A stretch of 64,000 nucleotides of DNA, taken from the NCBI RefSeq assembly GCF_013694365.1, contig NZ_CP059275.1, positions 248,001 to 312,000 on the forward strand, given 5' to 3'. This DNA is from Limosilactobacillus reuteri (GTDB lineage Bacteria; Bacillota; Bacilli; Lactobacillales; Lactobacillaceae). The notes beneath the pieces are model-generated. The model did no database searches and was not told where the DNA came from. It saw only the letters and a program-made list of their open reading frames with translations. The translations under genes were made by a program, and so were the position numbers. This document shows positions 20,801-29,229 of this stretch, in pieces; position 1 is the stretch's first letter; the number at the start of each line of letters is the position of its first letter.

Positions 20801-23800
20801 ATAAAACTATTCATATTAAAGCCGATGTTGGTGCAGCAATGGCCGGCATTAGCCAAGTTAGAGGTGCTTTAGCAAGTATCTCTGATAAAACAGTCCATAT
20901 TAATGTTGTAAAGAATGAAACTACGGTAAGTAGTAAGAGTAGCAAGTCCAAATCAATGGCTATTACCCCAGAAAATTCACAGCCAGTCAGTCCTATGACT
21001 TCTATGTCTGTCGTTGCAGGAAATACCGCTATGAATATGGCCGTAGACAATGGTGCTGCTAATATGGGTGTTGATACAAATTCTGCAACTAATGGTGACA
21101 AAGTAAGTGGAATTGCCACAACGGATCGTTCTGATTCTACCCAAAAAGTTAGCGAAGATTATTGGCGTTACATGGGGAATGAACTTTATACAGGCTTGCC
21201 ACTTGATGAAAAAGTTCAAAACCTTGAAAATGCAGTAACTAAAGCTGATGAAGACATGGACAAACTTATTAATCTTTCAAAGCAGAGAATTGACTTAGAT
21301 AATAAGCAAATTGCATATCAAAGAACAATGCAGGGCGCCTACCAGCAACAAATTACTGATGTTCTTAACGAGCTGCATAAATATGGTTTCCAAACAAATG
21401 GTAATCAAATTACTAATCTGAACCATGCAAAAGATATTACAGGCGATAATGCAAGTAAGGTTGATGAATTACTTGGTAAATATCAAACCGCTTATCAAAA
21501 CTTCTCAGAAGCTACTAAGAAGATTGACGAATTGCAAACTGATATTTGGCAACAAGGCAAGAATCAACAAGACTACAACAACACTAAAGACCAAAAGATG
21601 GTTGAAAAGTTACAACGTGAATTAGAGCTTGTGACTACTGCTATTGATAATCAGAAAAATATTCTTGAACGTGAAGGCAACTCGCTAGAAGATAGTGATT
21701 ATCGCATGAAGTTAAAGAATAATTCTGATCAGATTTATGCTAAGTCCGAGGCGGTTCAACAGTTGTTAGCTGAATTTAATCAATTGAGCGTTGCTAACTT
21801 TGTTGGTACAAAAGACGCTGACAATGCAAAGAATTTAGCTGATTCATTAAGTCAAATTCGTGATGCGATCATGGAAAACCTTGATTCTATTGATGAATTA
21901 AAGAAGAGTATTCGGGATATTCAACTTAATTCTATTATTGAAAGCCTGTCTAAGTACACCGACAATCTTAGCAATAGTATTGATCGGCTAAAGAACAATG
22001 TAACAAATCTTCAAGATGGGTTATTAAGTGGAACATCTTATAACGACCTTATGAGTAGTAATTTTGATGTTGTTAACCTTAATCAAAAATCTGCTTATGA
22101 GAAGAGTGTGGCCGATAAGATTTCATTAGAACGTCAATTGGATAGTGCCCTAGATCAATTCGCTAGAAAGAACGTTGATCGAACGGCACAAGTAGCCAAT
22201 GATCAACTTCAAATTGAAGCACAAAAGTATAACGATATGCTTTCGATGGCAATTAATTATGCTAGAGGTGCGCGTAATGAAGTTGGAGCTATTGATGTTA
22301 AATATAATGTATCTGTTGAATCTGACAAGATTGAAGTTCCTAACCTTACTCATAACCAAGAGTATGTACAGTCCTCAATTGCTTATCAGAAAGAAATGAA
22401 TGAATTAAAGGCTGAGTACAACCGTTTAATGGGCAAAGCTAATACTGCTGAACAAAAAGAAGCAATTAATTCTGAAATGATCTATAAGCAATTAGAACTC
22501 CAGGAAAAAGTTTACAAGTCCATGATTGAAGCCGATCAAAAGGCGATCAATGATTTACGTGAACAAGCTAAGAATCCAGATATGACTACTGAACAGCTTA
22601 AAACGATAACCGACCAAATTACAGAGTATGAAAAGAATGTTATTGATGCCCAAAATAGCATTAAGGACGCTGTTAAGAATCGTTTTGAGTATGAAAAGTC
22701 TCTTATTGATAAGAAAATTGATGAGTATAAACGTGCTAGTGACACAATAAGTACTTTAGTAAGTATTGCTGACACACTCCATTTAGAGGGTTCAACCCAA
22801 GCCACCATCATAAATCAGCAATATGCTTCTACTTATCGTGAGTACAACAATTACCTTGATTTACTTCAAAGACTTCGAAATGAATTATCTGGCTATGAAA
22901 AGAATTCCTACGAATACAACCAATTGAAGGCAATGATTGATGAATATCAAACTTCACTTGATAGCACAATGTCTTCGCTTATGGATATAAGTAAAAATGA
23001 GTTTGGCCAAACTCTTGATTCCATTCAAAAGGAATTTGAAAAGAGTGTTAACAAGGGAATGACCGCTGATCAAGCTAAGTTCGACCAAGATGTATGGTAT
23101 AACCCCATGCAAAAAGAACTTCGCCTTGAGGAAATGCGGTTAAAGATTGTTGAGTTGGAAGATAAGACGGTTGAAAAACGTATAGCTGCTCTCGATGCCC
23201 AAGAGAGAATGTCTAAGGCGGAAGCTGATTACGTTGATAAGCAACTTGATTTGGCACTTGCTCAACAAAAACTTGATAACACCATAAATAAAAAAGACGT
23301 CCGTTATCTTGAAAAAGATAAGGACGGCAAGTTTAACTGGACATACATTGCTGACCAAGCAAATGTAGAAGAGGCACAAAGAGCTGTTAACTCCGCAAAA
23401 CAAGCTCTTGAAGAGTCTAAGATTTCCAACCGAAATGATTACATTCAAAAAGTCAATGAAACTATTAATAGTATCAAAGACGGTTCGATTAATCAGGAAG
23501 AAGCTCGGAAACGGCTCGAACAGTTAAATGATTCATATAAGTTTATTCTTAAAGATATTCCTACTTTTGATATTGCAAAAGTTGAGGATATTATCAAAGC
23601 CTACAATGACTATGAAAAGAAGAATAGCGACATAATTAATGATTACAAACGAAGCGTTAAGCCGGAGGTAACACAAGGCTACGAAACAATCGTTAAAGGG
23701 TTTGGAGATCAGTTTAAAGCTGTATCAAAAGATCTAGGCGAAATTTTCGGAAAGCAGTTAAGAGAAGCGCTTAATCTACCAAATGGTATTCGGAATGCAT

Positions 23801-23943
23801 ATGGTGATGGAAATGATAAATCGCTAGTTATAAACGGTGATCTCAAACTCGAATTACCTAATGTTAAGGATGCTAATGATTTTGCGGAAGCTCTTAAGAC
23901 GTTACCTCAAGTAGCAAAACAGTACGCAACAAAGAAGATGTAA
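14854..23943 (+). CDS. Phage tail tape measure protein, very long (3029 aa)
   Basis: This protein sets tail length and travels in the tube lumen. The N-terminal 320 residues are basic and coiled coil. A PhageMin_Tail-type domain covers about 355-580 (AITKVTKVVPDSQ, then SVMGSFVGEVPVND and GTTFAQMTGIITAAQEG). Hydrophobic segments lie near 690 and 860-890. Long basic Lys/Gly/Asn-rich regions lead to two repeat arrays (1709-2025), then extended coiled coils up to about 2960. At about 0.15 nm per residue the tail would be near 450 nm. I see no lysozyme or peptidase domain. The region near residue 2868 resembles the C-terminus of the next large tail protein. Confidence 0.9.
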   Translation: MASKELSIKVKVNLPTAGEIENQIQRSLRGLKDIKVDANVKLKVGKLGNLKRQLRNALGKENFRVNANVKVHGMSELNRVSSKLKEIRRLANEPIKLNVDMGGHDFDKSIEEARRKANKELENISPHSSSAMLTAQKEMRAQQRAIEKAQKEYLRAQNQAVKASDERIKQNMQHYASQVAKQQEEAERQYATAARRAGLSDSEISKNVLGFREQPKARMAVRNSEIQQQIKQEEAALRNYKRAVDEATRAQVSMVKGRGNIGDNQIRELGNEYERAAQKVQKYARALRSTSRAEEAADYRAAAESKVRMAEAKRADGEYRRVQRAKSSGTGIMNTLNTWDVLQTGAMAVAGVISGVNEVDKAITKVTKVVPDSQRAVNRWKKNIYRDAAEVGKTAPEFASAVEQWATAGYNLKQSNRLAKTSVMGSFVGEVPVNDMVRYMSVPMKAFQKEGLKSVDIVNAMNQVSNKHAIEMDDLGQAYQKASATMGATGTTFAQMTGIITAAQEGTRAGGDAIGTAFKTISANLAQVGSGITKQAQNKRDFFDSLGVQLKDSNGNLKSTYQIMDQLSKKWKTMSKKDKNTASLYAAGKNHANIFSATMDNWGTAKEAMREAEDQKGLGTSGSAYQEMEKQKQSIEFQLKGLQDTWMSFLQNLSGGREGIGQMLSIATGFGKALDGLAENKLLSSTARWGILSAGLIMARKGFAAVAGSFGEMISQGKKGDSFIERLTGIKKKTDAVKDSGKELKNAWNDLLGKSKSSEKLPGEALDEMSLKSSKKSSDVNGIIIPANVSDSTLKIKENTTAKRKNAEVDTELSKGARKVGDLYTTQGAAIEMATDKAKTHGKVITKVSKGWGVLKAGAGVLSASLGYVGLALDAVTIAGATMEAMGIHPMKMLQKVMDPLGESAKRTDDYFNKIGKSVSKASDAINNNRLVTGRTSSDLKQLKAVSDSLGSLEQKDGKYVGDNFETLKNNLNSIAKHNGLDFKIRDADSVDVVNKKIKTLQGLVESVKQEDIASLIDNTTKSASAFNKVMSKSGLERAVKSTKDYRDYMNDIDKKSRSMFNRRPGESAKEYRQRKKNDYLDEIWRPGERNERFWSSSQGQRNLKIARQAQKNRIKAIDAMADNLYDGTITTSNVRSMNSEGQGYATLGVIKNLQSLSGSKDTKQINDTKQQLSDILKALGASQSSIKSIQNAATSSKYASGDLLKGLFSTPLDSQIIAAWAGIGPKYQSQHPNDWKQTTVADQQKVDTYRNKHQDANVSGLVDPETNIVNWDKLAGFNNKTTYGKGKGRLNAVGIKGPMEANQILAATNGLDYAPLDVLNNIRQGKASPTQIAAVTNNQHRGKSSGKDIVRAIAQSSTSKNNLTPSAIAGLQQLADEGLLSQKQVDDAVHYQSKNYDRKGNAKTKSAARDALGPGKTNADTFTDKTKGLSRKDRQQLAKEYAKNGKLSKQAYNDLRENGDIKGLPKYDRVRPKPKPKQAPKTAAEMEKNIGKGKVTSDQLKKMQSYLKNDKERQKLAMDLKNKNQVKDGPLTKLKNWLFPHAEAATRRGTNPNDLGEQKQSKKQNPLQNLNKSLRNSSVGKALDKVFGGFKKGGIFGGLGNLQKMKNQGFQSLFKGAAGGLDKLLFGKNGFKGTNLGKIFSGKNNPFKGLQKDFGKMFSGKNNPINSLKKSMGNLFSGKNNPFKGIKNSFDKLFGGKGKNKLSPKIDTKGINKQLKSLGGKKGTKVKLQADTKGLTKDLKNLGGKKGTKVKLQADTKGLTKGLKNLGGKKGVKVKLQADTKGLTKSLKNLGGKNGTKVKLQADTKSLTKSLSNLGKGKGVKVKLQADTKGLDKSLKSLKGLKKSQNIKINVSGNASSKISKIKSSLNGLSGKSKNISINVRGNAVSQVNKIKSALNGIKGSKNISINASGNAASFASKVKSSLAGIHNKNVNITASGNAQQVINQVKSSLSALHDKAITITANDNATGPINRVKSARNSLKDKTIHIKADVGAAMAGISQVRGALASISDKTVHINVVKNETTVSSKSSKSKSMAITPENSQPVSPMTSMSVVAGNTAMNMAVDNGAANMGVDTNSATNGDKVSGIATTDRSDSTQKVSEDYWRYMGNELYTGLPLDEKVQNLENAVTKADEDMDKLINLSKQRIDLDNKQIAYQRTMQGAYQQQITDVLNELHKYGFQTNGNQITNLNHAKDITGDNASKVDELLGKYQTAYQNFSEATKKIDELQTDIWQQGKNQQDYNNTKDQKMVEKLQRELELVTTAIDNQKNILEREGNSLEDSDYRMKLKNNSDQIYAKSEAVQQLLAEFNQLSVANFVGTKDADNAKNLADSLSQIRDAIMENLDSIDELKKSIRDIQLNSIIESLSKYTDNLSNSIDRLKNNVTNLQDGLLSGTSYNDLMSSNFDVVNLNQKSAYEKSVADKISLERQLDSALDQFARKNVDRTAQVANDQLQIEAQKYNDMLSMAINYARGARNEVGAIDVKYNVSVESDKIEVPNLTHNQEYVQSSIAYQKEMNELKAEYNRLMGKANTAEQKEAINSEMIYKQLELQEKVYKSMIEADQKAINDLREQAKNPDMTTEQLKTITDQITEYEKNVIDAQNSIKDAVKNRFEYEKSLIDKKIDEYKRASDTISTLVSIADTLHLEGSTQATIINQQYASTYREYNNYLDLLQRLRNELSGYEKNSYEYNQLKAMIDEYQTSLDSTMSSLMDISKNEFGQTLDSIQKEFEKSVNKGMTADQAKFDQDVWYNPMQKELRLEEMRLKIVELEDKTVEKRIAALDAQERMSKAEADYVDKQLDLALAQQKLDNTINKKDVRYLEKDKDGKFNWTYIADQANVEEAQRAVNSAKQALEESKISNRNDYIQKVNETINSIKDGSINQEEARKRLEQLNDSYKFILKDIPTFDIAKVEDIIKAYNDYEKKNSDIINDYKRSVKPEVTQGYETIVKGFGDQFKAVSKDLGEIFGKQLREALNLPNGIRNAYGDGNDKSLVINGDLKLELPNVKDANDFAEALKTLPQVAKQYATKKM
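19978..20394 (+). repeat. Six 24-residue tandem repeats in the tape measure gene
   Basis: Six in-frame units of about 72 bp, each reading roughly KLQADTKGLTKxLKNLGGKK followed by GTKV. The middle units are nearly identical in protein but differ at many third positions, so they are old repeats or under correction rather than a fresh slip. Units consist of a short strand and a basic helix. Confidence 0.85.
20395..20925 (+). repeat. Six 27-29-residue degenerate repeats in the tape measure gene
   Basis: A second array directly follows the first. Units begin SGNA, RGNA, SGNA, SGNA, NDNA and DVGA, continue with a helix like VNKIKSALNGIK and end in a strand such as KNISINA. The strand-helix rhythm is that of the first array, which suggests a common origin with later divergence. 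Such modules are common in lactobacillus tape measure proteins. Confidence 0.8.
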
Positions 23944-24459
23944 ATGAATAAAATAAAAGTATTTGTTATAAATCATAAGATTATTACCATTGTATGTTCT
24001 TTGATTCTAATATTTGCGATAGCTATTAGTGGATATTTAATTAATCAACATAATAAACGAGTGAAGTTTGAAAAAGAACATCCTTTGGTGAATAAAGTTT
24101 ATAAATATTATTATAAAGAGCAATCATACACTGGTGATTGGAGAATTGAAGAAGGATATTATATTTTTGGGAATAACGAATACAGGGATAAGGTGGTAGA
24201 TATTAATGAAGACAATGGGGGTATTAAGTATGTGAGAGAAATTCTACACAACAAAAAAATCTATAAAAAAGAGTTTAGTGGTAGTTCCTGCAAGTATGTT
24301 GTTAAAAATGAACGTCAGCTATTTCCTGCCCCAGATAGTAACAATCATTTTTTAATAAAAGATGGTAAAGATTGGACTGGAAATTGGAATTCAGACACTC
24401 TACAAAATGAGGAAAAATCAGATGAAATTTATATGGTTACACCAGTTAACATAAAATAA
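23944..24459 (+). CDS. Single-pass membrane-anchored protein, possible lysogenic conversion gene
   Basis: A 171-residue protein with a basic start, one membrane helix (about 12-33, IITIVCSLILIFAIAISGYL) and a polar 135-residue domain expected outside the cell. The first half of that domain is rich in Tyr/Lys and there is one Cys near residue 119. Codon use is more AT-rich (many ATA, AAA) than in the tape measure and distal tail genes around it. This suggests a later insertion of a moron-type gene, perhaps for surface change or superinfection exclusion. I do not recognise a family. Confidence 0.45.
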   Translation: MNKIKVFVINHKIITIVCSLILIFAIAISGYLINQHNKRVKFEKEHPLVNKVYKYYYKEQSYTGDWRIEEGYYIFGNNEYRDKVVDINEDNGGIKYVREILHNKKIYKKEFSGSSCKYVVKNERQLFPAPDSNNHFLIKDGKDWTGNWNSDTLQNEEKSDEIYMVTPVNIK

Positions 24460-26091
24460 TTGACGCAACCAATACTAAATCAGGCGTCTAATTACGATGC
24501 GAAGAATTCATATACATTCACGTTTACGTATTTGGGCGCAGAGCATACGACAACGAATACATTATCAATTCGTGAAGATGGACCGGGAACAAAACCTGTC
24601 TATGAAAAGGATCAAGTGTCGCTAGATAAAAACCACATTTTACCAGCAACAACTCTGAACAATGGCACGGCATATCTAGCAAAAGTTCGCGTTAAACTCA
24701 AAGATGGCTATTCTGAGTGGTCACCAGAGATTAAATTTACGTGTTATACAACACCACGAATTCTATTTGATACGATTGACCAACATCAATTTATCTATAC
24801 GAATGATGTATTAATGTCGGCTATTTATACGCAAGCACAAAATGAGCCTGTTACGTCATATCAATATACTCTTTACGATCAAAGACATGTTGCTTTAGTT
24901 AAATATCCAATTCGGAAGCCGGAAAGAGATTCTCCAACAAGATTTTCAGAACGTGTTTCAAGTATAAAAAAAGGTAAATTATATTACATTGGATTGAAGG
25001 TAGTAACAGAGCACGGAATTATTTATGAGCAACTTCAAGAGTTTACCGCTCAATATATCACGCCATCTGTGTCGGGTATTATTCAGCCAACAATGAATAA
25101 AGATGACGGACAAATAGTTGTTGACCTTTTCCTAAAACAATTGTTGGGAACGTCAGCTCGTGCCTACATTCCTAAACGGAAGAATGATAATGCTGACAAT
25201 TATACGTATTGGAAAGATGACTATGTTTTTGTGCCAAAAGAAAATCCTTTAATTTATACCAAGTTAGCAATGGCAAAAGCGAGTGACTGGATCGGAAAGT
25301 TCTGGGTAATGAATGTTCAGAATGGATTATTCCTAGACTTCTCGCCAGCCGAAGATAGAGGACAGCATATAAAGTTCTATAAACATGATGATTATATTAC
25401 CTGTGAAAAAGAATTTGGACAGATTAAATCCAGGACACGTTCTAATGTAATTAAGGATTTAAAACTGCGTCCTTTCTATATGTTTGTATATGTTAAGGAA
25501 TATCGAGTTGAAATAAAGATAGTTCCTGATCAGACATTCAAAGATGATGATTGGAATGAAGAGTTATCCAGAGAAGAATTGTCTCAGTACGGTGAAATAA
25601 CTAAAGAAACTCAACAAATGATAGACGCAGCAGAAGCAAAAATTAACGCTGCAAGACAAAGGCTTCAACAAATCCACGATGAACATTGGCAACAATACAT
25701 CACTAAGGTAGAGCAAGCAATATCTGACGCCAGAGCACGTATTTTAGGACAAAATGAACTACGCGATCGAGTAATGGAAATTGACGACCAATATTGGGAC
25801 TACTTTGAAAATACTGAAATGATTAACTACTGGAAGGAATTAGCAAAGGCAGAACGTGAGTCTGAAGCTAAGTATGAAATCTATCGTACTGAATATGAGC
25901 AAAGAATTAATGATACCTTATCGGAGATTAAAAGTGGTGCTATGACGCTTGATGATGGTCGATTGAAACTAACCCAATACAGCCTTGTATATAGTTTTAT
26001 TTTACGTGAAGTAATTGATTTTAATGATACTAAACTGACATTAGATGGTCTTCAAGAGCTCTACAATGATTATTTACAAAAATATAAATAG
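24460..26091 (+). CDS. Distal tail protein with FN3-like N-terminus and tape-measure-like C-terminus
   Basis: A 543-residue protein starting at TTG. The first 90 residues look FN3-like (GTAYLAKVRVKLKDGYSEWS), with a further beta-rich region to about 370 that contains several Trp. The last 165 residues are helical. The final 60 (from about residue 483) match the region near 2868-2920 of the tape measure protein: INDTLSEIKSG against INETINSIKDG, then YSFIL against YKFIL, and YNDY at the end of both. It probably sits at the tail tip with the tape measure end. Confidence 0.5.
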   Translation: MTQPILNQASNYDAKNSYTFTFTYLGAEHTTTNTLSIREDGPGTKPVYEKDQVSLDKNHILPATTLNNGTAYLAKVRVKLKDGYSEWSPEIKFTCYTTPRILFDTIDQHQFIYTNDVLMSAIYTQAQNEPVTSYQYTLYDQRHVALVKYPIRKPERDSPTRFSERVSSIKKGKLYYIGLKVVTEHGIIYEQLQEFTAQYITPSVSGIIQPTMNKDDGQIVVDLFLKQLLGTSARAYIPKRKNDNADNYTYWKDDYVFVPKENPLIYTKLAMAKASDWIGKFWVMNVQNGLFLDFSPAEDRGQHIKFYKHDDYITCEKEFGQIKSRTRSNVIKDLKLRPFYMFVYVKEYRVEIKIVPDQTFKDDDWNEELSREELSQYGEITKETQQMIDAAEAKINAARQRLQQIHDEHWQQYITKVEQAISDARARILGQNELRDRVMEIDDQYWDYFENTEMINYWKELAKAERESEAKYEIYRTEYEQRINDTLSEIKSGAMTLDDGRLKLTQYSLVYSFILREVIDFNDTKLTLDGLQELYNDYLQKYK

Positions 26092-27132
26092 TTGATTATA
26101 GGTGTCGATTATTTTAACTATGGATTTGACCAACAATTTTATGACACCCCTATTCCAACCTCTGAGATTGACGAGGTTATGATGGGGGCTGGAATGTATG
26201 ATGAAATGTTTATTAGTGTGGATACAACTTTAGATGATTCACAAACCAAACCAGCTCAATGGAATCTGAAAACTATTATGGACGCTAAGTTTAATAATTC
26301 TCTTGAAGCTGGGAGTATTGACGGAGCTGGTCATATTGTCACCAAAATACAATGTTATCGTCGAGAATACATGAGCACGAATACGGATTGGCAATTAGTA
26401 GCGCAATTTGATTATGATGACCATTATAACCTTTATACGGTAGTTGATAGATTCATTGAAAATGGCAAAACATATGAATATGCAGTTGTTCCATTAGCCA
26501 ATGAAATTCAAGGTGACTTACAAGTTGGTCCACCAATTGATAGCAAGTTTTATGGCTCCTTTATTTCTAATCTAGGTTCGAACTATTCAATGAACATCGA
26601 CTTCAAGTTCTCGGATTTAGTTTGGAATTCTAACACGAGTACCAGTGTGCCGCTTAATGGTCAATATCCAATAGTGACGTTTGGAAATGCAAACTATCGA
26701 ACTGGTACAGTTTCGTTCTTACCACTTACTCCGCAACAAGAATTTGGTTATGAAAACGAAATTGATCCACACGCCGAATACATTAATAGAACCAATGTTA
26801 TTGACTTCCTTAATGATGGACAAACAAAGGTAATTCGTCGTGAAGATGGAGATATTATTGTTTGTGCAACACATAATATTAAAACTACTCCGAAAGATGA
26901 AAGTCTTGAAGCTATTTCTACGGTAACATTTAATTTCACTGAAATAGGTAAATTAGATTACAACACCATGGAAAAAGCGGGATTAATTGCTGATGCAGGT
27001 AAATCTGTCTACACATACGACGAAGATGGGAATATTAAGTGGAATCAGGAATATATTGCTGAAGATGGTTCTATTCAATCTAGAACTAGATATAGAAATT
27101 CATTCTTGTATGAACGAGATAATTTGAAGTAA
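26092..27132 (+). CDS. Distal tail (Dit-like) protein
   Basis: A 346-residue beta-rich protein between the FN3/helical tail protein and the hub protein, the usual place for Dit. An N-terminal strand region, a central domain with FN3-like strands (QLVAQFDYDDHYNLYTVVDR) and a C-terminal beta-sandwich region (to about residue 290) fit a Dit core with an added domain. Dit forms the ring joining tube and tip. No catalytic motif is present. The assignment rests on order and fold pattern. Confidence 0.45.
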   Translation: MIIGVDYFNYGFDQQFYDTPIPTSEIDEVMMGAGMYDEMFISVDTTLDDSQTKPAQWNLKTIMDAKFNNSLEAGSIDGAGHIVTKIQCYRREYMSTNTDWQLVAQFDYDDHYNLYTVVDRFIENGKTYEYAVVPLANEIQGDLQVGPPIDSKFYGSFISNLGSNYSMNIDFKFSDLVWNSNTSTSVPLNGQYPIVTFGNANYRTGTVSFLPLTPQQEFGYENEIDPHAEYINRTNVIDFLNDGQTKVIRREDGDIIVCATHNIKTTPKDESLEAISTVTFNFTEIGKLDYNTMEKAGLIADAGKSVYTYDEDGNIKWNQEYIAEDGSIQSRTRYRNSFLYERDNLK

Positions 27133-29229
27133 ATGCCACTGAAATACAAAAAGCCCAATTACAATGAAACGTTATCGAATATTGTAAATGGGCTTGAAGA
27201 AAAAGTAAGTGGTCGAGCAGCAAGTGTTTTACGACAACCAATTCGCAACCTTCAAACAACTATTCAAGTGTTGGATAATGATGGCTCCATAATTGATACT
27301 ATTACTGGAAAAACAACTGGTGGAACTATTAATTATGATGCAACCTCATTGATACGACGAACGGGAACTTTGAAGATGGTTGTTGATCCTTCATATATGC
27401 CAAATAGTAAAAGTGTTTTTTGGTTCGATAAGAAGTTTAGAGTCTATCAAGGAGTTGTTGATTTATCTCGTTTCCCCAGGGAGGCAGTTAACTTTTTACT
27501 AGGAACGTTTTGGGTTAACGAATCCTCTCTACGTTTTGATAAAACAACACGTGAAATATCAGTTACGTTAGCTGACAAAATGACCTTATGGGACGGCCAA
27601 GGGCTAGAAAATAAACTCAAAATAAAGCGTGGAACACCTATGAGTGATGCTATTAGAGGAATCATGGAATTAGTGGGAGAAACAGATTTTGGGTATATGT
27701 ACACCAGTAATGGTGAAGAAATCCTTCAGTACGATTACGAAAAGGAACCGGGAACTTCAATCAATGATATCATTGAAGACTTTCGTGATATGTACATGGA
27801 TTTTATCTGTGGCTATAATTCTCTTGGTCAATTTGAATATCGTAAGTTGCCCATTCAAAAGGAAGAAGAAATTCCTAAGCCTAAATGGGAATTTGATGCA
27901 ACTTCACAAGATAGAGCAGATCTCACCTTATCATTTCAAGAAAGTTACGACTTAAAGAACGTTAAGAACAGATTTGTTGTTATTGGGTCCACATCAACCA
28001 AAACAGGCTATACACCTAAAGGTTCAGTAAAAATTACTGATACAAATAGCGAGTTTAATATAGATGCTATCGGAACTAGAACAAAAGTTATTCAAAATAG
28101 TGATCTTACCAATGATTTACAGTGTGTGTCTCAAGCACGCTATGAAATGTGGAAGGCGGCACATTTTCAAGAAAAAGTAAGTATTGATGTTGCTCCAGTT
28201 TACTTCTTACAACCTAATGATGTTATTCTGGTCACCAATCCTGTAACAAAAAAAGTATATCAATATATGATTGATACTATCCAAATTGACTTAGATGTCG
28301 ATGGGATCATGTCAATTGATGCTCATAAAATGTACTTTGTTAAGCCAGATTATGGTGAGGCAGATATGCCAATTGTTGCAGCTATCAAGAATGGTATCAA
28401 TAAATTAGGATGGCTGTCACTTCCCGAAGAAAGAATTAAAGATGCATATGGTATTTCCGCCGATGGAAAGAATTACTTGAGTATCCGATTTGTTGTTGAC
28501 GAAGAAGGTGGTTGGCAAGCAGAGACAACCGCATATAACACTTCCAGAAATCAAACACTAGAAATCGACCTTCGAGATTTTGAAAAGCTTAATCTTAAGG
28601 ATGAAAATGGTGACGTTGGTAGATCTAAAGGTGATTATGCAGATCGTGTACTCGGACATGAAATGTTTCATGCAGTTTGTAATGATTTCTATGGTGCTGT
28701 TAAGACGATGGATATGCCTGTGTGGTTCAAAGAAGGATTTGCAGAATTACTTCATGGTGGGAAAGATCGTTATGTAACGATAACGGGATTTGAAAGCAGG
28801 GAAGCTAAGAAGCAAGCATTAATTAAGCGAGCTAGAAACCAGCTAAACGGAACATGGGAGAGTACATCAGATGACTATGTAGCTGCGTATCTTATTGCTT
28901 GTGCGATGTATTATTTGGCCGGAGACTTAAAAGGTATTCATGACATGTTTCAGCGACTAGAAAAAGAAAGTAACTTAAATTTGAACTTTCTATACAAAGC
29001 ATTACCTATTACTGAATCGGCAGGTCAAATCTTCGATAAGGTAATTGATGAAATGCAAAAGATGCCAATTTGGGATTTCTTAAATGATCCTACAGATGTA
29101 GACACATGTTCTATTGGTGGAAATCATATGCTTAATCTATATGACAGATCACTTAGTCCAGAAGATGTGTTTAACAATCAGACGGCAACAACTGATTCAT
29201 TAGGATTTAAAATTAAGTTCGACGAGTAG
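27133..29229 (+). CDS. Tail hub protein (gp27-like) fused to a zinc metallopeptidase domain
   Basis: A 698-residue tail-tip protein. Residues about 35-420 resemble the baseplate hub/Tal N-terminus (GGTINYDATSLIRRTGTLKM; a closing QPNDVILVTNPVTKK). Residues about 440-640 form a metallopeptidase: HEMFH at 509-513 supplies two His ligands and the general-base Glu, and WFKEGFAE at 531-538 supplies a Glu ligand, the arrangement of gluzincins such as flagellinolysin-type enzymes. Tail hubs usually carry peptidoglycan hydrolases, so a protein-cutting domain is unusual. It may clear surface proteins during entry, or be self-processing. Confidence 0.65.
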   Translation: MPLKYKKPNYNETLSNIVNGLEEKVSGRAASVLRQPIRNLQTTIQVLDNDGSIIDTITGKTTGGTINYDATSLIRRTGTLKMVVDPSYMPNSKSVFWFDKKFRVYQGVVDLSRFPREAVNFLLGTFWVNESSLRFDKTTREISVTLADKMTLWDGQGLENKLKIKRGTPMSDAIRGIMELVGETDFGYMYTSNGEEILQYDYEKEPGTSINDIIEDFRDMYMDFICGYNSLGQFEYRKLPIQKEEEIPKPKWEFDATSQDRADLTLSFQESYDLKNVKNRFVVIGSTSTKTGYTPKGSVKITDTNSEFNIDAIGTRTKVIQNSDLTNDLQCVSQARYEMWKAAHFQEKVSIDVAPVYFLQPNDVILVTNPVTKKVYQYMIDTIQIDLDVDGIMSIDAHKMYFVKPDYGEADMPIVAAIKNGINKLGWLSLPEERIKDAYGISADGKNYLSIRFVVDEEGGWQAETTAYNTSRNQTLEIDLRDFEKLNLKDENGDVGRSKGDYADRVLGHEMFHAVCNDFYGAVKTMDMPVWFKEGFAELLHGGKDRYVTITGFESREAKKQALIKRARNQLNGTWESTSDDYVAAYLIACAMYYLAGDLKGIHDMFQRLEKESNLNLNFLYKALPITESAGQIFDKVIDEMQKMPIWDFLNDPTDVDTCSIGGNHMLNLYDRSLSPEDVFNNQTATTDSLGFKIKFDE

